Source of the DNA: Dastarcus helophoroides
Taxonomy: Eukaryota > Arthropoda > Insecta > Coleoptera > Bothrideridae
NCBI GenBank assembly: GCA_028583605.1
Contig: CM053332.1
Coordinates: 23,936,692 to 24,000,691 of the forward strand
Reading direction: 5' to 3'
Length of the DNA stretch: 64,000 nucleotides
This document shows positions 24,054 to 36,679 of the stretch, in pieces. Position 1 is the stretch's first letter; the number at the start of each line of letters is the position of its first letter. The notes under the pieces are model-generated. The model was not told the DNA's origin, did not search any database, and worked only from the letters and a program-made list of their open reading frames with translations. The translations under genes and the position numbers were made by a program.

Positions 24054-24356
24054 CATATATGTAATACTTCTATATGGCGTGTTTTGTACTTTCGATTGTG
24101 TTCAAAAGACGCGATGGATATATATGTTTGTCTTTATGAAGGACAGAATTTATTAACCAATCCCGCTTCTCGTCAGTTATCTTTGTTGTCATTCATTTAT
24201 TAGTGTTCCCGCCCATCTTGTCATCTGTTCCCGCTATAATTGAATGAATGCTTGTACTCCAAAGAGTACGACATATACTTTCATCTCACCTTTTTGACAA
24301 CGCATTTTGTAGTGGCGATTATACACAACACGCCATATAGAAGTATTACATATATG
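24054..24356. mobile_element. 303-bp hAT-type MITE with perfect 8-bp TSD
   Basis: The terminal inverted repeats run CATATATGTAATACTTCTAT and on through ATGGCGTGTT, matched by the reverse complement at the right end, about 30 bp of near-perfect TIR. Both sides are flanked by CTTTCAAC (24046-24053 and 24357-24364). An 8-bp duplication indicates hAT-superfamily transposition. There is no coding capacity. Confidence 0.9.
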
Positions 24357-24364
24357 CTTTCAAC

Positions 24365-25817
24365 TGCCTTCACTGCTTACCCTGTTACGTTCAGCCTGGT
24401 CTCAGATAAAACGCAATAAGTCTATGAGTAACACAATTTGTGGAATTGCCTCGGATCGCGCTAAAATGTTCGATTCCAACCGCAATTACTGCATTACGTC
24501 AACTAGTGCCAACTCCGAAAATGTTCATCTAAATGAAATAATATGAAATGCAAATTTAATCTCCACTTTATCTTCCAGCTAAATCAAGTTTTTTATTTAA
24601 AATAAAATAATTACTCTATAGGTCAAAAAGCCTTGGAATGCAAGCACCTATTTTTCTATAAAATATTTTTTTTTCCCAAGCACTATTACGATATTGAAAA
24701 AACCTGTAGATTTCCGATAATCTATGGCGCCCAATATCTACTTATTGGTTACAATAATGTTTTTCTTTAATACAAACAATGGTTTGAGGTTAACGCACCA
24801 TTTAATTCGTTTACATATGTAAAAATTGATTTTTAAATGATGAAATATTCAAACGTTTATTAAAGTTACACTTAATTGAATTAGTGTCCTTAGATGATTA
24901 ATTCATTTACCAAATTTCATAAAAGAACCTCAAAATGTTAAGAATGTATGAACTAATATTATTGTTCTTTAATAAGAATTATAATATAATAAATAAAATT
25001 ATATTCTCAATCAAACCTTCGAGGAACATTGTAGAAGATTTTCATGTTAAAATAATGACAATATTCACCTCCTGAAGTTTGTCAAAGGCTTTTGAATCAG
25101 TCTGTAGGTCTGTATGTATCTCGAATAGTGGCTTACGTGAAATAAATTATTTCACTTCTCAGAATAAAAATATGATTGTCGAGCGAGTGCAAAGCGAAAC
25201 GAAGAATACTGTTGTGTCCTGCAGTCCTGCTATAAACAAAGTAAAAGGAATGACTTAGAAGGTTTATACAGTTATAACATTAAACCTCCATTTTAGGCTT
25301 AAATATGAACACTTCTCCTTTAAGGAATCCTTTCTGGTTACCTCATAATGTGAATAGATAAAGATTTATTTGCTCTTTACGGAATACTTTCCTCTCGTTC
25401 ACTCTTTCTTACTTTTATTTATGTTGCAGTATTTCAAGATTAAACTAACGAATAAAATCAAGAGTTTATTATTTTGGTAACATCATAACAACTCTATTGC
25501 TTCATAAAACTTTGGTTACTTTAAACGGCTTAGTATTTTATGGAAGGGAAAACAAAAAGTTGAACATTATGTATTTGTAAGTCAAAAATCGCCTTGAAAT
25601 TTTAGAATAATTACGTTTGTTTATATCTATTAAAACTTGGCATGTCACGCTCAATAAATTCACTCATTTCGTTCTTGTTCAACTTAAAATAAATTTAACC
25701 AGAAGTTTATTAAATAATACGTTGTTGAATAAATTAATGTCTGAATGATCTGTTTTTGTAGTGAAAATAACATGTTAGAAGACGAACTTTTGGTTTTTTT
25801 GTGTAAACTTGAAGTTT
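24365..25817. other. Unassigned AT-rich DNA
   Basis: Nothing recognised on either strand; no frame above 60 codons. Confidence 0.55.
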
Positions 25818-26250
25818 AAATGCAAGAAGAATGCAACCTAGACTACAAATTCATGCAGCCCTCCAGGCGTGTATAGTGGAATCATAGGTAGCTGAACTAC
25901 CAACAGTTGAAACACTGCCATCTAGCGAAGCGGTTGCTCTCTAGGAGAGTTCCCAGAAGACAAGGAACATTTGTTAGCATTCGAGTTGGATATATCAAAC
26001 TGACGAGATCTAACAAGATCGAAACCAGTATTTGGTTTCCAAACTTCGAATCTAATAAATGTTCAAACCTATTGGTCTGTGCATTATAGAATCCTTGTCT
26101 TCTGGGAATTATCCTAGAGAGCAACCGCTTCGCTAGATGGCAGTGTTTCCACTGTTGGTAGTTCAGCTACCTATGATTCGCCACTATACACGCCGCCTGG
26201 AGGGCTGCATAAATTTGTAGTCTAGGTTGCATTCTTTTTGCATACGACAT
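25818..26250. mobile_element. Long-TIR foldback element
   Basis: The ends ATGCAAGAAGAATGCAACCT and AGGTTGCATTCTTTTTGCAT begin inverted arms of over 100 bp that contain CTACCAACAGTTGAA and CGAAGCGGTTGCTCTC. The central segment (25964-26097) is repeated directly at 26352-26480. Half copies lie at 14130-14335 and 20951-21160. The small frames inside are TIR shadows. Confidence 0.8.
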
Positions 26251-26351
26251 TGTTGGCGATGGCCATAGTTTCTCTATGGACCAAAAGTTGGTAGTACTAA
26301 GAGAGTCACTCGCTTGACGTGTGTGAATGTTTTAGTACTTACTTGTCGGAA

Positions 26352-26480
26352 CATTTGTTAGCATTCGAGTTGGATATTCCAAACTGACGAGATCTAACAA
26401 GATCGAAACCGGTATTTGGTGTTCAAACTTCGAATCTAATAAATGTTCAAACCTATTGGTCTGTGCCTTATAGAATCCTT
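26352..26480. repeat. Duplicated core of the long-TIR element
   Basis: Near-identical to 25964-26097 (GGAACATTTGTTAGCATTCG through TTATAGAATCCTT) but without the arms. Confidence 0.8.
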
Positions 26481-26519
26481 GGAGTTTAAAGTTAAGTTAT
26501 CAGTAAAATAATTGAATTT

Positions 26520-26990
26520 TTAAAAGCAAACACCAAGCCGCGAAGCGTGCACTTTTCTTTTTAAAAATCATTTAGATTTAGGGGAACAAATTTAACTTCT
26601 TGCACAGGGTCCGTTGAAACCTAGCTACGACTCTCGGTGTTTTAGCCAAATTGAGGAGTTTTTCACAATTTAAAGGCTTCTGGACAAATGCTTGGAGATT
26701 TGATAGATCTCAGGAAACTTTTGGAATATCTAAGCTGCTGAATGGTTGAGGTTACTTTTAAACACTTTAAAAAGAAAAAAACTTCCGAACACTTCTTTTT
26801 TGAAGAGATTAACTGCAAACACCAAGCCGCGAAGAGTGCACTTTGCTTTTTAAAAATAATTTAGATTTAGGGGAACAAATTTAACTTCTTGCGCAGGGTC
26901 CGTTGAAACCTAGCTACGACTCGGTGTTTTAGCCAAATTGAGGAGTTTTTCACAAATTAAAGGCTTCTGGACAAATACTTCTATGAAACT
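26520..26990. repeat. Direct repeat pair of ~170 bp, offset ~290 bp
   Basis: The segment from CAAACACCAAGCCGCGAAG to AGGCTTCTGGACAAAT occurs at about 26528-26692 and 26816-26980 with few differences. Non-coding. Confidence 0.8.
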
Positions 26991-27980
26991 GAAAAAACTT
27001 GTAAAGATTTGACAAAGATTCACTGCGTCTTAAAGATAATTAAATGCAAACAAAGATTTTATAAAATTAAGTAAACATTCGAAGACTTCGGAAAATGTTC
27101 ATGGATTAAACCGGTGTGTCAGTTTTTTTCTAAAGAAATTGGGTGCAACACTGAGGTTAAATTAGCTAAAAAAGGCTCTAATATTACTTGTGAAATAGAG
27201 AAGACTAGAAGACTTTAAGGCATATTAGACTTGTAAATGTACCGGCCGCATTATGCGGACGAGTTTGAAGACTATTGTTTCGTTTTTTAAATGCAATATG
27301 ACCGCGCCATCTTTTTTTTTATTATTTTGTCTGCTTTATTATAGCGTGCCGCACTTCATTTCAGATTTACGATCGCATATACTCCCTCATTGTGTTCTCG
27401 AGTTCCAAGATATGCCCGGATGACAATGTAACGTAGTGGGTACAGTACTGGGGAGATCACCGAAAGATTGGTGGTCTATATGTGGTTATATTGCATATGT
27501 CTACCGCTTTTTTTTAATCTCAGAACTGACTTGAGCGTAGCTTTTTTGAATATACATACTAAATAAATACATTTTTTGAATGTACTACAATCGAAAGCAA
27601 TATTTTAGTGTCCTTTCAAATGATACCTCACACGATATATTAACTAAAACCTGATTTTTCGAAGGCCCATTTTATTATAAAATATTTTCTTTTTCTAATC
27701 ATTGGCTGGCAATGTTTACGTGGGTCATCGAGATTTAACTCATAAAATTTCAAATTTCTATGTTGCACATAGCTTTCGACACGAAAACCTCTTTGTAACA
27801 GACGGACGAACGCAAACGAAAGTGAGATACCTTTTTTTTTCTTTTAAGGTACCGTACCCTGGAAAAGTTATAATTTTTTATCTATTAATTTCTCGTCTTG
27901 ATTTCACCAATAAATGGAATATAATGTTAGTTGAAAAATTCTTTTAAAAAAGTATAAATACCCACCTGCTCCAACTAGGA
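26991..27980. other. Unassigned DNA
   Basis: No gene seen. The stretch 27780-27870 has CGGACGAACGCAAACGAAAG followed by a T run and AAGGTACCGTACCCT, a texture common in insect repeats. Confidence 0.45.
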
Positions 27981-28383
27981 GAGTCCGAACGGAAAAGATC
28001 AAACAGAGGACGTACACTAATGGCAATGAACACCAAAGCACACGAGGCATATTGGCGGAGGTCCGCCGAAGAACTGATCTGCTGGAGGTCCGCGAGTGAC
28101 ACGCGCTGGCATATGTGCCGTGTACAATATACCTTCATGGGTTCTTTCTTAGGTACTGCATTATCATCATCTAACAACACACCCATCGCGCCCAATGTAA
28201 ATATTTCTTCAGCTTTTCTACGATATTAGGAGAGCAGAGACACTCATAAAGATGCGGTACTTCTCTTGCCTTACAAACTCCATTGTCAAGGTTGTGCGCT
28301 CTATGGATGTAATTAATGGATTGCTTAATGTTTATCATTCAAGATTCGTGGGTACGATGTTTACTATTGTTTGCGTTTAGGAC
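27981..28383. other. GC-richer unassigned segment, possible retroelement remnant
   Basis: Open frames on both strands (plus 28020-28229; minus 27944-28195) have no recognisable domain. The segment is cut by the hAT-like element at 28384 and seems to continue from 29444. Confidence 0.35.
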
Positions 28384-29435
28384 CACTGGCGGCTGGTGAC
28401 TTTTTGACAGGGGTGCACAGATGCAAAAATATTAGTAGTTAAGAGTTTAGATGACTCCAGTGCCATAGCAAGGTATTAAATTTACGAGAAACAAAAGTGA
28501 TACAAAAAGTGTGATATTTAATAGTATCTTTACAAATTAAATTTCTAATTAACATCCTATAACCTCCAAAATATTTTTGGGTTAATATCTCTAAATTATT
28601 TTCATCGAGTATAAAAAAAACCATTATCGACATTTCTGAGCCCCTTTAAAATACTCTGTAGGGTTGCACGCCGTTACGGCTCTGGGTTACTTAATTAAAA
28701 TTGTTTGCTTTCATAGGAATAAAATTATATCACTTTTTTATTAAAACTGCATTTGAAAATAAAATATATTTTATTACAACTAATTAAACTCTACAAAAAC
28801 ACATAAAAAAATATGTTTTTAAACAAAATCCGCTTTACGATCTTTTAAAGAAATAAAATGTTCATTACTTTCTCATCAAAATTGTTTAAATCCAAATTTT
28901 CAAATTAATAATTAGACCCTAGAATGGGTACTGCTATCTCGTTGTGAATAGCGGTACTATTGGAAGTTAAGTCTGTAAGCGCCACAATTACCAATCGCAA
29001 ACAGATAAGACGGCACCTACGCGTTTAGCATCATAAACCGTAAATATACACTCCAAACTCTGACTAGTACTCACCATTTGGCAATAGCGCATAAGCGCGG
29101 AGCAGCGTACCCCGGGCTAGCTTTAACGTGGTGTTCTGTAAATTATTTCTCCATATCCCGTGGAGGCCATTGATAGGCATCGCACGGCGCATTAAGTGCA
29201 TAATTCTGGGCGCACCAACTTATTTAAATTTCCTTATAATATTTAATGTAATGGAATCAAACGTTTGCGTACTTTATTCCATGTCACTTACAAGTATTAT
29301 TAGTTAATTGGTATATCATTATTTTGTGTTTAAAAATGCGATAAATCCAAGTCTTTTACATTAAACCGAAAAGAATAGATCGCTCATTTCACGAGGAGCG
29401 CGCACTCTTGCGCTCTTTAAGACCAGCCGCCACTG
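28384..29435. mobile_element. hAT-like non-autonomous element with perfect 8-bp TSD
   Basis: The left end CACTGGCGGCTGGTGAC and right end GACCAGCCGCCACTG are inverted. Both flanks are TTTAGGAC (28376-28383 and 29436-29443). The 1,052-bp interior has no transposase frame. Confidence 0.9.
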
Positions 29436-29443
29436 TTTAGGAC

Positions 29444-29633
29444 AGAAACTGAACATCTGAGAAATCAGTGGGAACTGTGGAGTTGCAATTTTTAATTAAA
29501 TGAAAAGTAACAGCCCTCTAGCTTGAGAAACCATTCTTTGTCGAACCTCTCTGCTCTCTTGTGCCCTTTTAATGGTTCTATTGAATTGAAACGAATTGGT
29601 GTTATAAAACACAAATCGCAATCTGATGGTTAT
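29444..29633. other. Continuation of the segment split by the hAT element
   Basis: No gene recognised. Confidence 0.4.
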
Positions 29634-29741
29634 TTAACACATTCCATGCTAAGAACACGCCTAGCATGTCCATAGGAACAATCGCTTCATGCTCAAAACA
29701 CGCGCAGCGTGCCTAGGCCTCAAAAATTGGGCTTAATATAA
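29634..29741 (-). repeat. Inverted copy of the repeat at 15930-16035
   Basis: Shares CATGCTAAGAACACGCCTAG and GGCCTCAAAAATTGGGCTTA. The 15.9-kb copy continues past the point where the LTR starts here, so it serves as an empty-site reference. Confidence 0.8.
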
Positions 29742-30115
29742 TGTTACGTGCGTTATCGGTTCGAATTGATACACGTGATGGATTACTCCCACTTTATTAC
29801 TGAACTCAACTTTGATCACCACAATTGACAATTAACTCACTTATTATTGACTTCTACTAACTCAATAATTACACTGATTCAAACTGACTGACTCGAGGGA
29901 AAGCTGACCGCCTTTTATAGTTTTGGCCCCCGGCTTCTAGAACTTTTCGGCAGATAAGGCTTATTGTTCGCCGAAATTTCTGGAACGCTTATCTGCCATT
30001 TGTTTCGTTATCGCGGCCGCTTTCCCCTTATCAGATCCTTCTAGAAACTTTTTTTATTTACTAAATTCTACAACTTTATTCTAAATCCTATTTAATCTAT
30101 TTACATTGCGTTACA
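29742..30115 (-). mobile_element. Solo LTR (copy 2)
   Basis: 374 bp running TGTTACGTGC ... TTGCGTTACA on the + strand; in its own sense it is on the minus strand, with a TATA-like CTATAAAAGGC and an AATAAAGTGGG poly(A) signal. ATAA precedes it and recurs two bases after its end. There is no internal retroelement sequence, so it is a solo LTR. Confidence 0.85.
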
Positions 30116-30181
30116 CTATAATAAAATGTTGAATATCTTGTTTCCCGAAATCGTCCCTTCCACATAAAACAATAATAATAA

Positions 30182-30541
30182 TGTTGCGCGTTATCGATTC
30201 GAATGATTAACACTTGGTGAATTATGACCACTTTATTTCCAAACTGAAGTCGGAACACCACAACTGAATAATTAACTCACTAACACTGTTTAATTTACTA
30301 ACTTATTTATTAACTTCTAACTACTAACTGACTAACAAACTGAGGGAAAGCCGACTGGACCCTCTTAATGTAGATTCCTGGTTCGAGTTCTAAAAGAATC
30401 CATACAGACAAGGCTTATCGTTTGTGGAAATTTCTGGAACACTAATCTGCCGTTTGCTTCATTATCGCAGCCGTTTTCCTTTATCAGATTTTTCTAGAAA
30501 ATTTCCTTAGATACTAAATTCTATTATTACATTTCGTTACA
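30182..30541 (-). mobile_element. Solo LTR (diverged copy 3)
   Basis: The same layout as copy 2 but with many substitutions, bounded by TGTTGCGCG and TTTCGTTACA and flanked by ATAA on both sides (4-bp TSD). It is the oldest copy by divergence. Confidence 0.8.
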
Positions 30542-30974
30542 ATAATAAAAAAATAAAAATAAATAATAAAATGTATGCGTATGCATAGGTTACATCGAAA
30601 ATTATAACAGTAAGTATATTCAATCCTACGAGCGCATTTCATTTACAATTGATTCAATTTTATAGACATGATTTAAGAATAAACACTATATAATTATTCT
30701 ATTCAAAAGACGACCTTATTTGGCTTAAATCATATGCAATATATTCTCTCGTAAAGAAAATTAATTACAATATTCCCATCTAAGCTTGTGGTTCTTTGAC
30801 CTTATTTTTAACAGGCGCTCTCTAAACAATAGCGAATTAACGAATTATACCAAAAATTATGTAAAATTCCCTTATCAACGGCTTCGCATCTCTAACAACA
30901 AATACGACGAAACGGTTCAGTTCTGTTTCGTTTTTCTATATATCTACGTCCACATAAAAAACAAATATCTAAAG
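30542..30974. other. Unassigned DNA between repeats
   Basis: No gene; the 82-residue frame beginning at 30786 runs into the repeat at 30975. Confidence 0.5.
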
Positions 30975-33900
30975 CAGGCCCGTAATCAGGATTTTGGGAG
31001 GGGGGGCTGCGATCCTTCTGCTAAAACTAACTAGTCTTTGTTTGCGTTTAAATTAGAACTAAAGAGCCACAGTCCAATACTATTTTACTATTTATATTGT
31101 TACGGTCCGAATTGATTACACTTATCGAGTAAGACCCACTTTATTACTGAACTCAACTTGGATCACCACAATTGACAATTAACTTACTTATTATTGACTT
31201 CTACTAACTCACTAATTACACTGACTCTGACTGACTTGAGGGAAAGCTGACCGCCTTTTAGAGTTTTGGCCCCCGGCTTCTAGAACTTTTCGGCAGATAA
31301 GGATTATCGTTCCCGAAATTTCTGGAACGCTTATCTGCCATTTGTTTCGTTATCGTGGGCGCTTTTCCCCTTATCAGATCCTTCTAGAAACTTCTTTTAT
31401 TTACTAAATTATACAATTCTATTCTAGATTCTATTCCATCTATTTACATTGCGTTACAATATTATTACTGCATACACTAAAATATAAAAAAAGACACTAA
31501 AAACAATTGTAGAGTGTAATTCTTTTGACACTCTGACAAAGTAATTTAACAACAATTACTTTTATGACCCACCAGCCAAATTTAAATTTTGCCCGCTATT
31601 GCAACGCAGGACAACTGAATCATGTTGCCTATGTATCTTAATTTAATTTCTAAAAAAAAACAAATGTGTGGATAAGATGATAAAATTGCTTGAAAGATAT
31701 TTCTTTTCCAAAATTTATCTTTGAACTGTCTTCTATAACCCGCACTTGTGTATGAAAAATGCCTTTAGAAAGTGCTCTATTTAAAGACATAGATTGAAGT
31801 CAGCTGGAGAAAAATCTTTTTTTTTTGTAAATTTTTTTCAAATTTCAATTAAATTCATAATTTTAACTTGTTTGTCAAATTTAATATTTGCCCCCGAACA
31901 TTTGGAATTTGTATATTCTTTCTAAATTCTGGAAGATTAGATATTTTTTTAAGTTCAAGTTTCTCTAAGCGTCTAACTTTTTTCTAACCAACTACAACTT
32001 CAATTCCCACTTTTTTTTATTTTGGGCAATATTAAAATTTCAATGTTTTCTAGAACTATTATTGCTACCTGAATTTGCAATGCCAAAATGCATTTGATTC
32101 TTGAGAATTTCGAAAAGTTTTTGCTATAAAGTTAGTTTTTTTAAAATTTTAATCTTTAATCTCAAAATTTCGACCTTTTTTGTAAATTTTCAATTTTATT
32201 AGATTTTTATTAAATACGAAGTATGTTGATACTTTTATTTTTTTTCCTCAAATTTCAGAGTTTAATCTCAAAATTTTGTTTTTTTTTTTAATTATTAATG
32301 CTACTTGAATTTGCAATGGCAAAATACATTTGGTTCTTGAGAATTTCGAAAAAAAGTTTTTGCTACAAGGTTTTCTTTAAATTTTAATCTTTAATATCAA
32401 AACTTCGACCTTTTTTTGGAAATTTTCAATTTTATTAGATTTTTTGTTAAATACGAAGTGTGTTAATACTTTTACTTTTTTTCCTCAAATTTCAGTTTGA
32501 AATTTTGGTTTGGTATTTACTTCAAACCCACAAATAATTTTTTAAACTTTGATTCTTTCTAGAAACCTGAAAATTTCGTCTAAATTTTGTGACACGTCGT
32601 TTTAGAAAAAGTTTAATTACGAACTAGTTTATACTTAAAAATATCCAACCGAATTCATTAATAAACATTTCTGAAAATAGTAACTTTTTTAGAAATTCTG
32701 AATTTCTGAACAAAAAGTGGGATATGATAATTCTTAACAAATTTACCTGTTCGAACTCGAAATTTTTAGTTTTTGAAATTCAAAATTTTAGAAATGAGTT
32801 GACATTTAAAATTACTCTCTAAATCCCAAGAAAAACGGAGCCATAATTTTTGGAAAAAAAAGTTTGAAGTCAAAATGTTTTAAAAAAATCTCTAATTTCC
32901 AAAAATAAAATCTGTTAACAAAAATATTTTGTTTGGAAACAAAATATAAAAAAATAAACTTTGATATTTCCTGAAACTTTTAGTGTTTTCTTAAAGGGGG
33001 TCTTTTTTAATATTTTGAAGAAATTTTGAACAAGTGCCGATGTAAAAATTTTTAGTAATAAACTAAAGTCATTAAGCTAATTTTTTTGAAAATTTCGACT
33101 TTAATCCTGACATTTTTAAATTCGTAAAAGCTGTAAAAATTTTATAAATCCAGTTTTTCTAAAAATATGAAGTTAAAATGTCGTGATTAAAAGTAAAACA
33201 TTTCTCAATTAAAGTTGAAATTTGATAACTAAGGTAGAAATTTCAATATTTTTTAAAAAGTTTTCACCTGGAAGTCAACTTTTGGAGAAAAAATTTGAAT
33301 TTTCGGAATAGTAATCGAAATTATAAGCAAATCAACTTCATAACAAAAAATGTCAACATTTGTTATTATGAAGTTAAAACTTGTAAAAATTAAAAATTTC
33401 GAATTAAGCTGATTTTGAATTTGTTACAGTAAAAATCTCAACCATTTTTAATATTCCGATTTTTTTTTTGAAAATTTCTTTTATTGAGGATAACAAATTT
33501 TTTCTAAATATCGACGCTTAGTGAAAATTTCAACATTTTCTTTAAAAACTTCTATTTTTTTCCAGTCGTTTTAACTATTTTTGGAAACTTTAATTTTTTT
33601 GGAAGAGCACAGTTTTTTTACTTTTTGAAAAAAAAAATTTGAAGTCAAAATTTCCTAAAAAAAATCTCTCATTCCCAAAAGATAAAATCTATTAACAAAA
33701 ACTAATAACACTCAACATTTTGTCCTGAAGGAAAATTCAAAAAATAAACTTTGGTATTTCCTGAAACTTTTCGTGTTTTCTCAAAATGGTCAGGGAATTT
33801 TTTATAAAGTAAAAGTCTAGAAAGAAAGTTAAAATATTTTGAAGAAGTCTAAATTTCAAACCAGTGCTAATGTAAAACTTTTGAAAAATAAACTTAAGTC

Positions 33901-34340
33901 AATAAGTTAATTTTTTTTTTTAAATTTCGACTTTAATCTTGACATTTTTAAACTCGTCGTAAAAAGTTGTAAAAATTTTATAAATCAAGTTTTTCTAAAA
34001 ATATGAATTTAAAGTTGAAATGTCTTGATTAAAAGTACAATAAATTCTTAATTAAAGTTAAAATTCGATAACTAAGTTAGAAATATCAATATTGTTTTGG
34101 AAGTTTTCACTTGGAATTCGAATTTTGGAGAAAAAAGTCGAATTTGCGTCGAAATCGTAATCGAAAAATAAACAAATCAACTTCATAACAACAAATTTCG
34201 AAATTTTTTATTATGAAGTTAAAACTTTTGGAAAAAATTAAAAATTTCAAATAAAGCTGATGGGCTAAAGTTTTTAAAAAAATTCTGAATTTTCCAACAT
34301 AAAAATGCTCAAGTTTTGTGAAAACTCGTTAGAAGAAAAT
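30975..34340. mobile_element. Partial copy of the CAGGCCCGTAA element, interrupted by an LTR
   Basis: It begins CAGGCCCGTAATCAGGA. From about 31466 it aligns in order with 53.6-54.9 kb (shared ACATTCTGACAAAGTAATTT-like words, AAAGACATAG, CAGCTGGAGAAAAATC). A T-rich low-complexity interior follows, with partial internal duplication (32.0-32.5 kb; 32.8-33.4 against 33.6-34.2 kb). No transposase frame and no right terminus was found. Confidence 0.55.
31098..31458 (-). mobile_element. Solo LTR (copy 4)
   Basis: Runs TGTTACGGTCC ... TTGCGTTACA and is flanked by ATAT at 31094-31097 and 31459-31462 (4-bp TSD). It is inserted into the CAGGCCCGTAA element. Confidence 0.88.
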
Positions 34341-34341
34341 T

Positions 34342-34376
34342 TCTTGGTTTCAGGGGACAAGATTTGTATTTTTAAT
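34342..34376. repeat. Family-B repeat scrap
   Basis: TTCTTGGTTTCAGGGGACAA then GATTTGTATTT. Confidence 0.6.
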
Positions 34377-36398
34377 TAATGAAAAATACTTTAATATGCT
34401 TTAATATTAACAGTTAACGTTAGACATGTTGAAACGCTAAATGGTGACGCGTGACGCAGCTAGAAGTTTACCCCCTATCCAAAATTATACGACGTGCCTA
34501 AAGTTTTCACTCCAAAAAAAAAACATTAAAAATTCCAATTTAAGATCTCAAGCTGAAAAAGGGAAAATTTCTGAAAAAAATACAAAAAATGCCTACAAAA
34601 AATCTTCTTCTTCGACCTTCCAAAGTCGCAAATTCCGTCTTATTCGCAAAATTTTAAATTTGAAACAAAATATTTGAATTTGATTTCAAAATTTTAGAAT
34701 TGTTTTTTGGAATTTCGACTTTAACCACGAAATTTTAAATTTAATTTCGAAATAAAAAAAAATTATGCCGAAAGTTGTGTTTTTCCATGAGAAACTAATA
34801 CGAAAACGCAACTGTGGACACGAATGGGTAATGTAGAGTAGACTTTTTTTCAAAAAAATTGAAATTTAAGTACGAATATTATTTTTAAAAAATTTTGGGT
34901 TTCTTTTTGAAAGATTTCCAGTCGAAAACTTCCATTTTAGATTTTTTTGTAATTGTTATTTTATTTTTTCTCTCACATTTGCAGGGATGTTTTTGTAAGT
35001 GTTAAAATTTCACCCTTTTTGGAAAAACCTCATTGGTCATAGTGTGCATCGTAAAGGGTTATTAATATTATTTTTGCTCGAAGCCTCTTATTAGGTAGTT
35101 CCGCCCAAGAGAGGCTTGCGACCCGAAGATTGATGGGTAGAAAAAAGTTCCTCTTCATCTCTGGTTCCCTTTAATTTACCAACCACTAACTCTCGTTAGT
35201 GGTTTGTGCCTTAATTGTTCGAGGGTCGCTGGTTCATAATAGAGTTCACTAAACAAAAGGAAGAAATCAGGCAACTAATTTAGGAAACTAGTGTAAATTA
35301 AGTTGCCTACCTTTTTGATTATATTTTATTTGTTAGTTATTTTAACAATTTTTAGCGGTGTTTGGGAAAACTAGATTTGTAATACATAAAAAAATTTACT
35401 ACAAACTTTTATATGTTCATTTAACGCCCTAAATTTTCTTTTGATTTTGAATGCATTTGTTAGGCTTATTGGAAAATTATGTTCACATCAGAACAACTTC
35501 TTATAGCTATTATTAAAACCAATATAGTATCTGATAAAAACTCTTAACAATAATAGAATTAAGATGATAGCTTGGGGGCAGTTCATAAATTATGTAAGAT
35601 ATTTAAGGGGGGAGGTGTTGATTAAATATTATAGTTTCTTACTATAGGGAGGGAGGGTAGAGAATTTGATATTACGTAAAATTTGGAATTAGAAATTTTA
35701 CCACTTTCGCGCTAAGAAATGGCATTATTGGATAGCGCCATCTGTGCTTTATCTCTCTTACTCAGTATTGAATCTTACAAGAATCATATGTTGTAAGTAC
35801 TTCTAGACTTTCTATTTCGTTGTTGTTCTCGTTGATTGGGGATTTCCCTGTTACTTGAAATCTCAAAAATATACCTCGTTTCCTTTTAGAATATTTATTT
35901 TATCTAACATGTCTGGATACTTACATCCACTGTTATTTAAAGCGTGGGTAGAAGGTTTCCCAGATAAAACACCAAAAGTTTGTCTAATTTATTCTGAACA
36001 ACCAACAAAGACGTTTTCAAAAATGATGACAATGCTTTCGGAAAATTTGTATCTCAAAAAATAAATGATTTAAAATAGCTTGCTGCTAAGAAAAGAAACC
36101 ATGCTCGGTTTTTTTTAAACAGGTTAGTTGGCACTTTATTTCTAAATTTTTTTGTTCAAAATATTATCAATATTTTAATATTATTTTTAAGTAATTGTTA
36201 TGTGTAAAATTCTATTTAAACAAACTTATAAGTTACGCATATTTTGCTGTGTATGCTAAGCTATAATCAAAATCACTTCTTACAGCAAAATGTGTCTGTT
36301 GGACCGCTTGCTTTGATGGACAAAAACTCAACAGATTCTTCTGTCGCATTATGCACTAGAGAAGTCGATATGGCGCACAGACTGATTTATGAACGGCC
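34377..36398. other. Unassigned DNA
   Basis: AT-rich to about 34.9 kb, then mixed. Small frames (34441-34677, 35855-36064, 36244-36495, plus) show no domain, signal peptide or splice context. A hairpin ACCACTAACTCTCGTTAGTGGT lies at about 35190. Confidence 0.45.
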
Positions 36399-36520
36399 CC
36401 TTGGCTGTCAAAACGCGTTAGAGCAACCTTTTTTGTGCTTTTTAATCTTTCTTGCTTTCAGGGGACAAGTTTTGTGTTTCAATTTTTGCATATAACCAAT
36501 GACCAGTCCTTTCAACCAAA
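36399..36520 (+). repeat. Family-B repeat copy with disabled ribozyme core
   Basis: CTTGGCTGTCAAAACGCG (GAAAC changed to AAAAC, CTGAAGA lost) is followed by the family tail with CTTTCAGGGGACAAG. Confidence 0.7.
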
Positions 36521-36679
36521 AAAAAAAATTGAATTAAGTTAAAAAACTATCAAGTGGCAACCTGAGTTTAATTTAAAAAAAAATGGTACGTACAGCCAAA
36601 AATATTTTTTGACGACTAAACAAGGTGATTGATTACTTATTGTTAGTCTAAAATATTTTTGATTATTATAAAATAAAAA

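Noticed and set aside
27944..28229. Overlapping frames on both strands as a gene
   Set aside because: No domain, and the segment is split by a transposon; kept only as an unassigned remnant.
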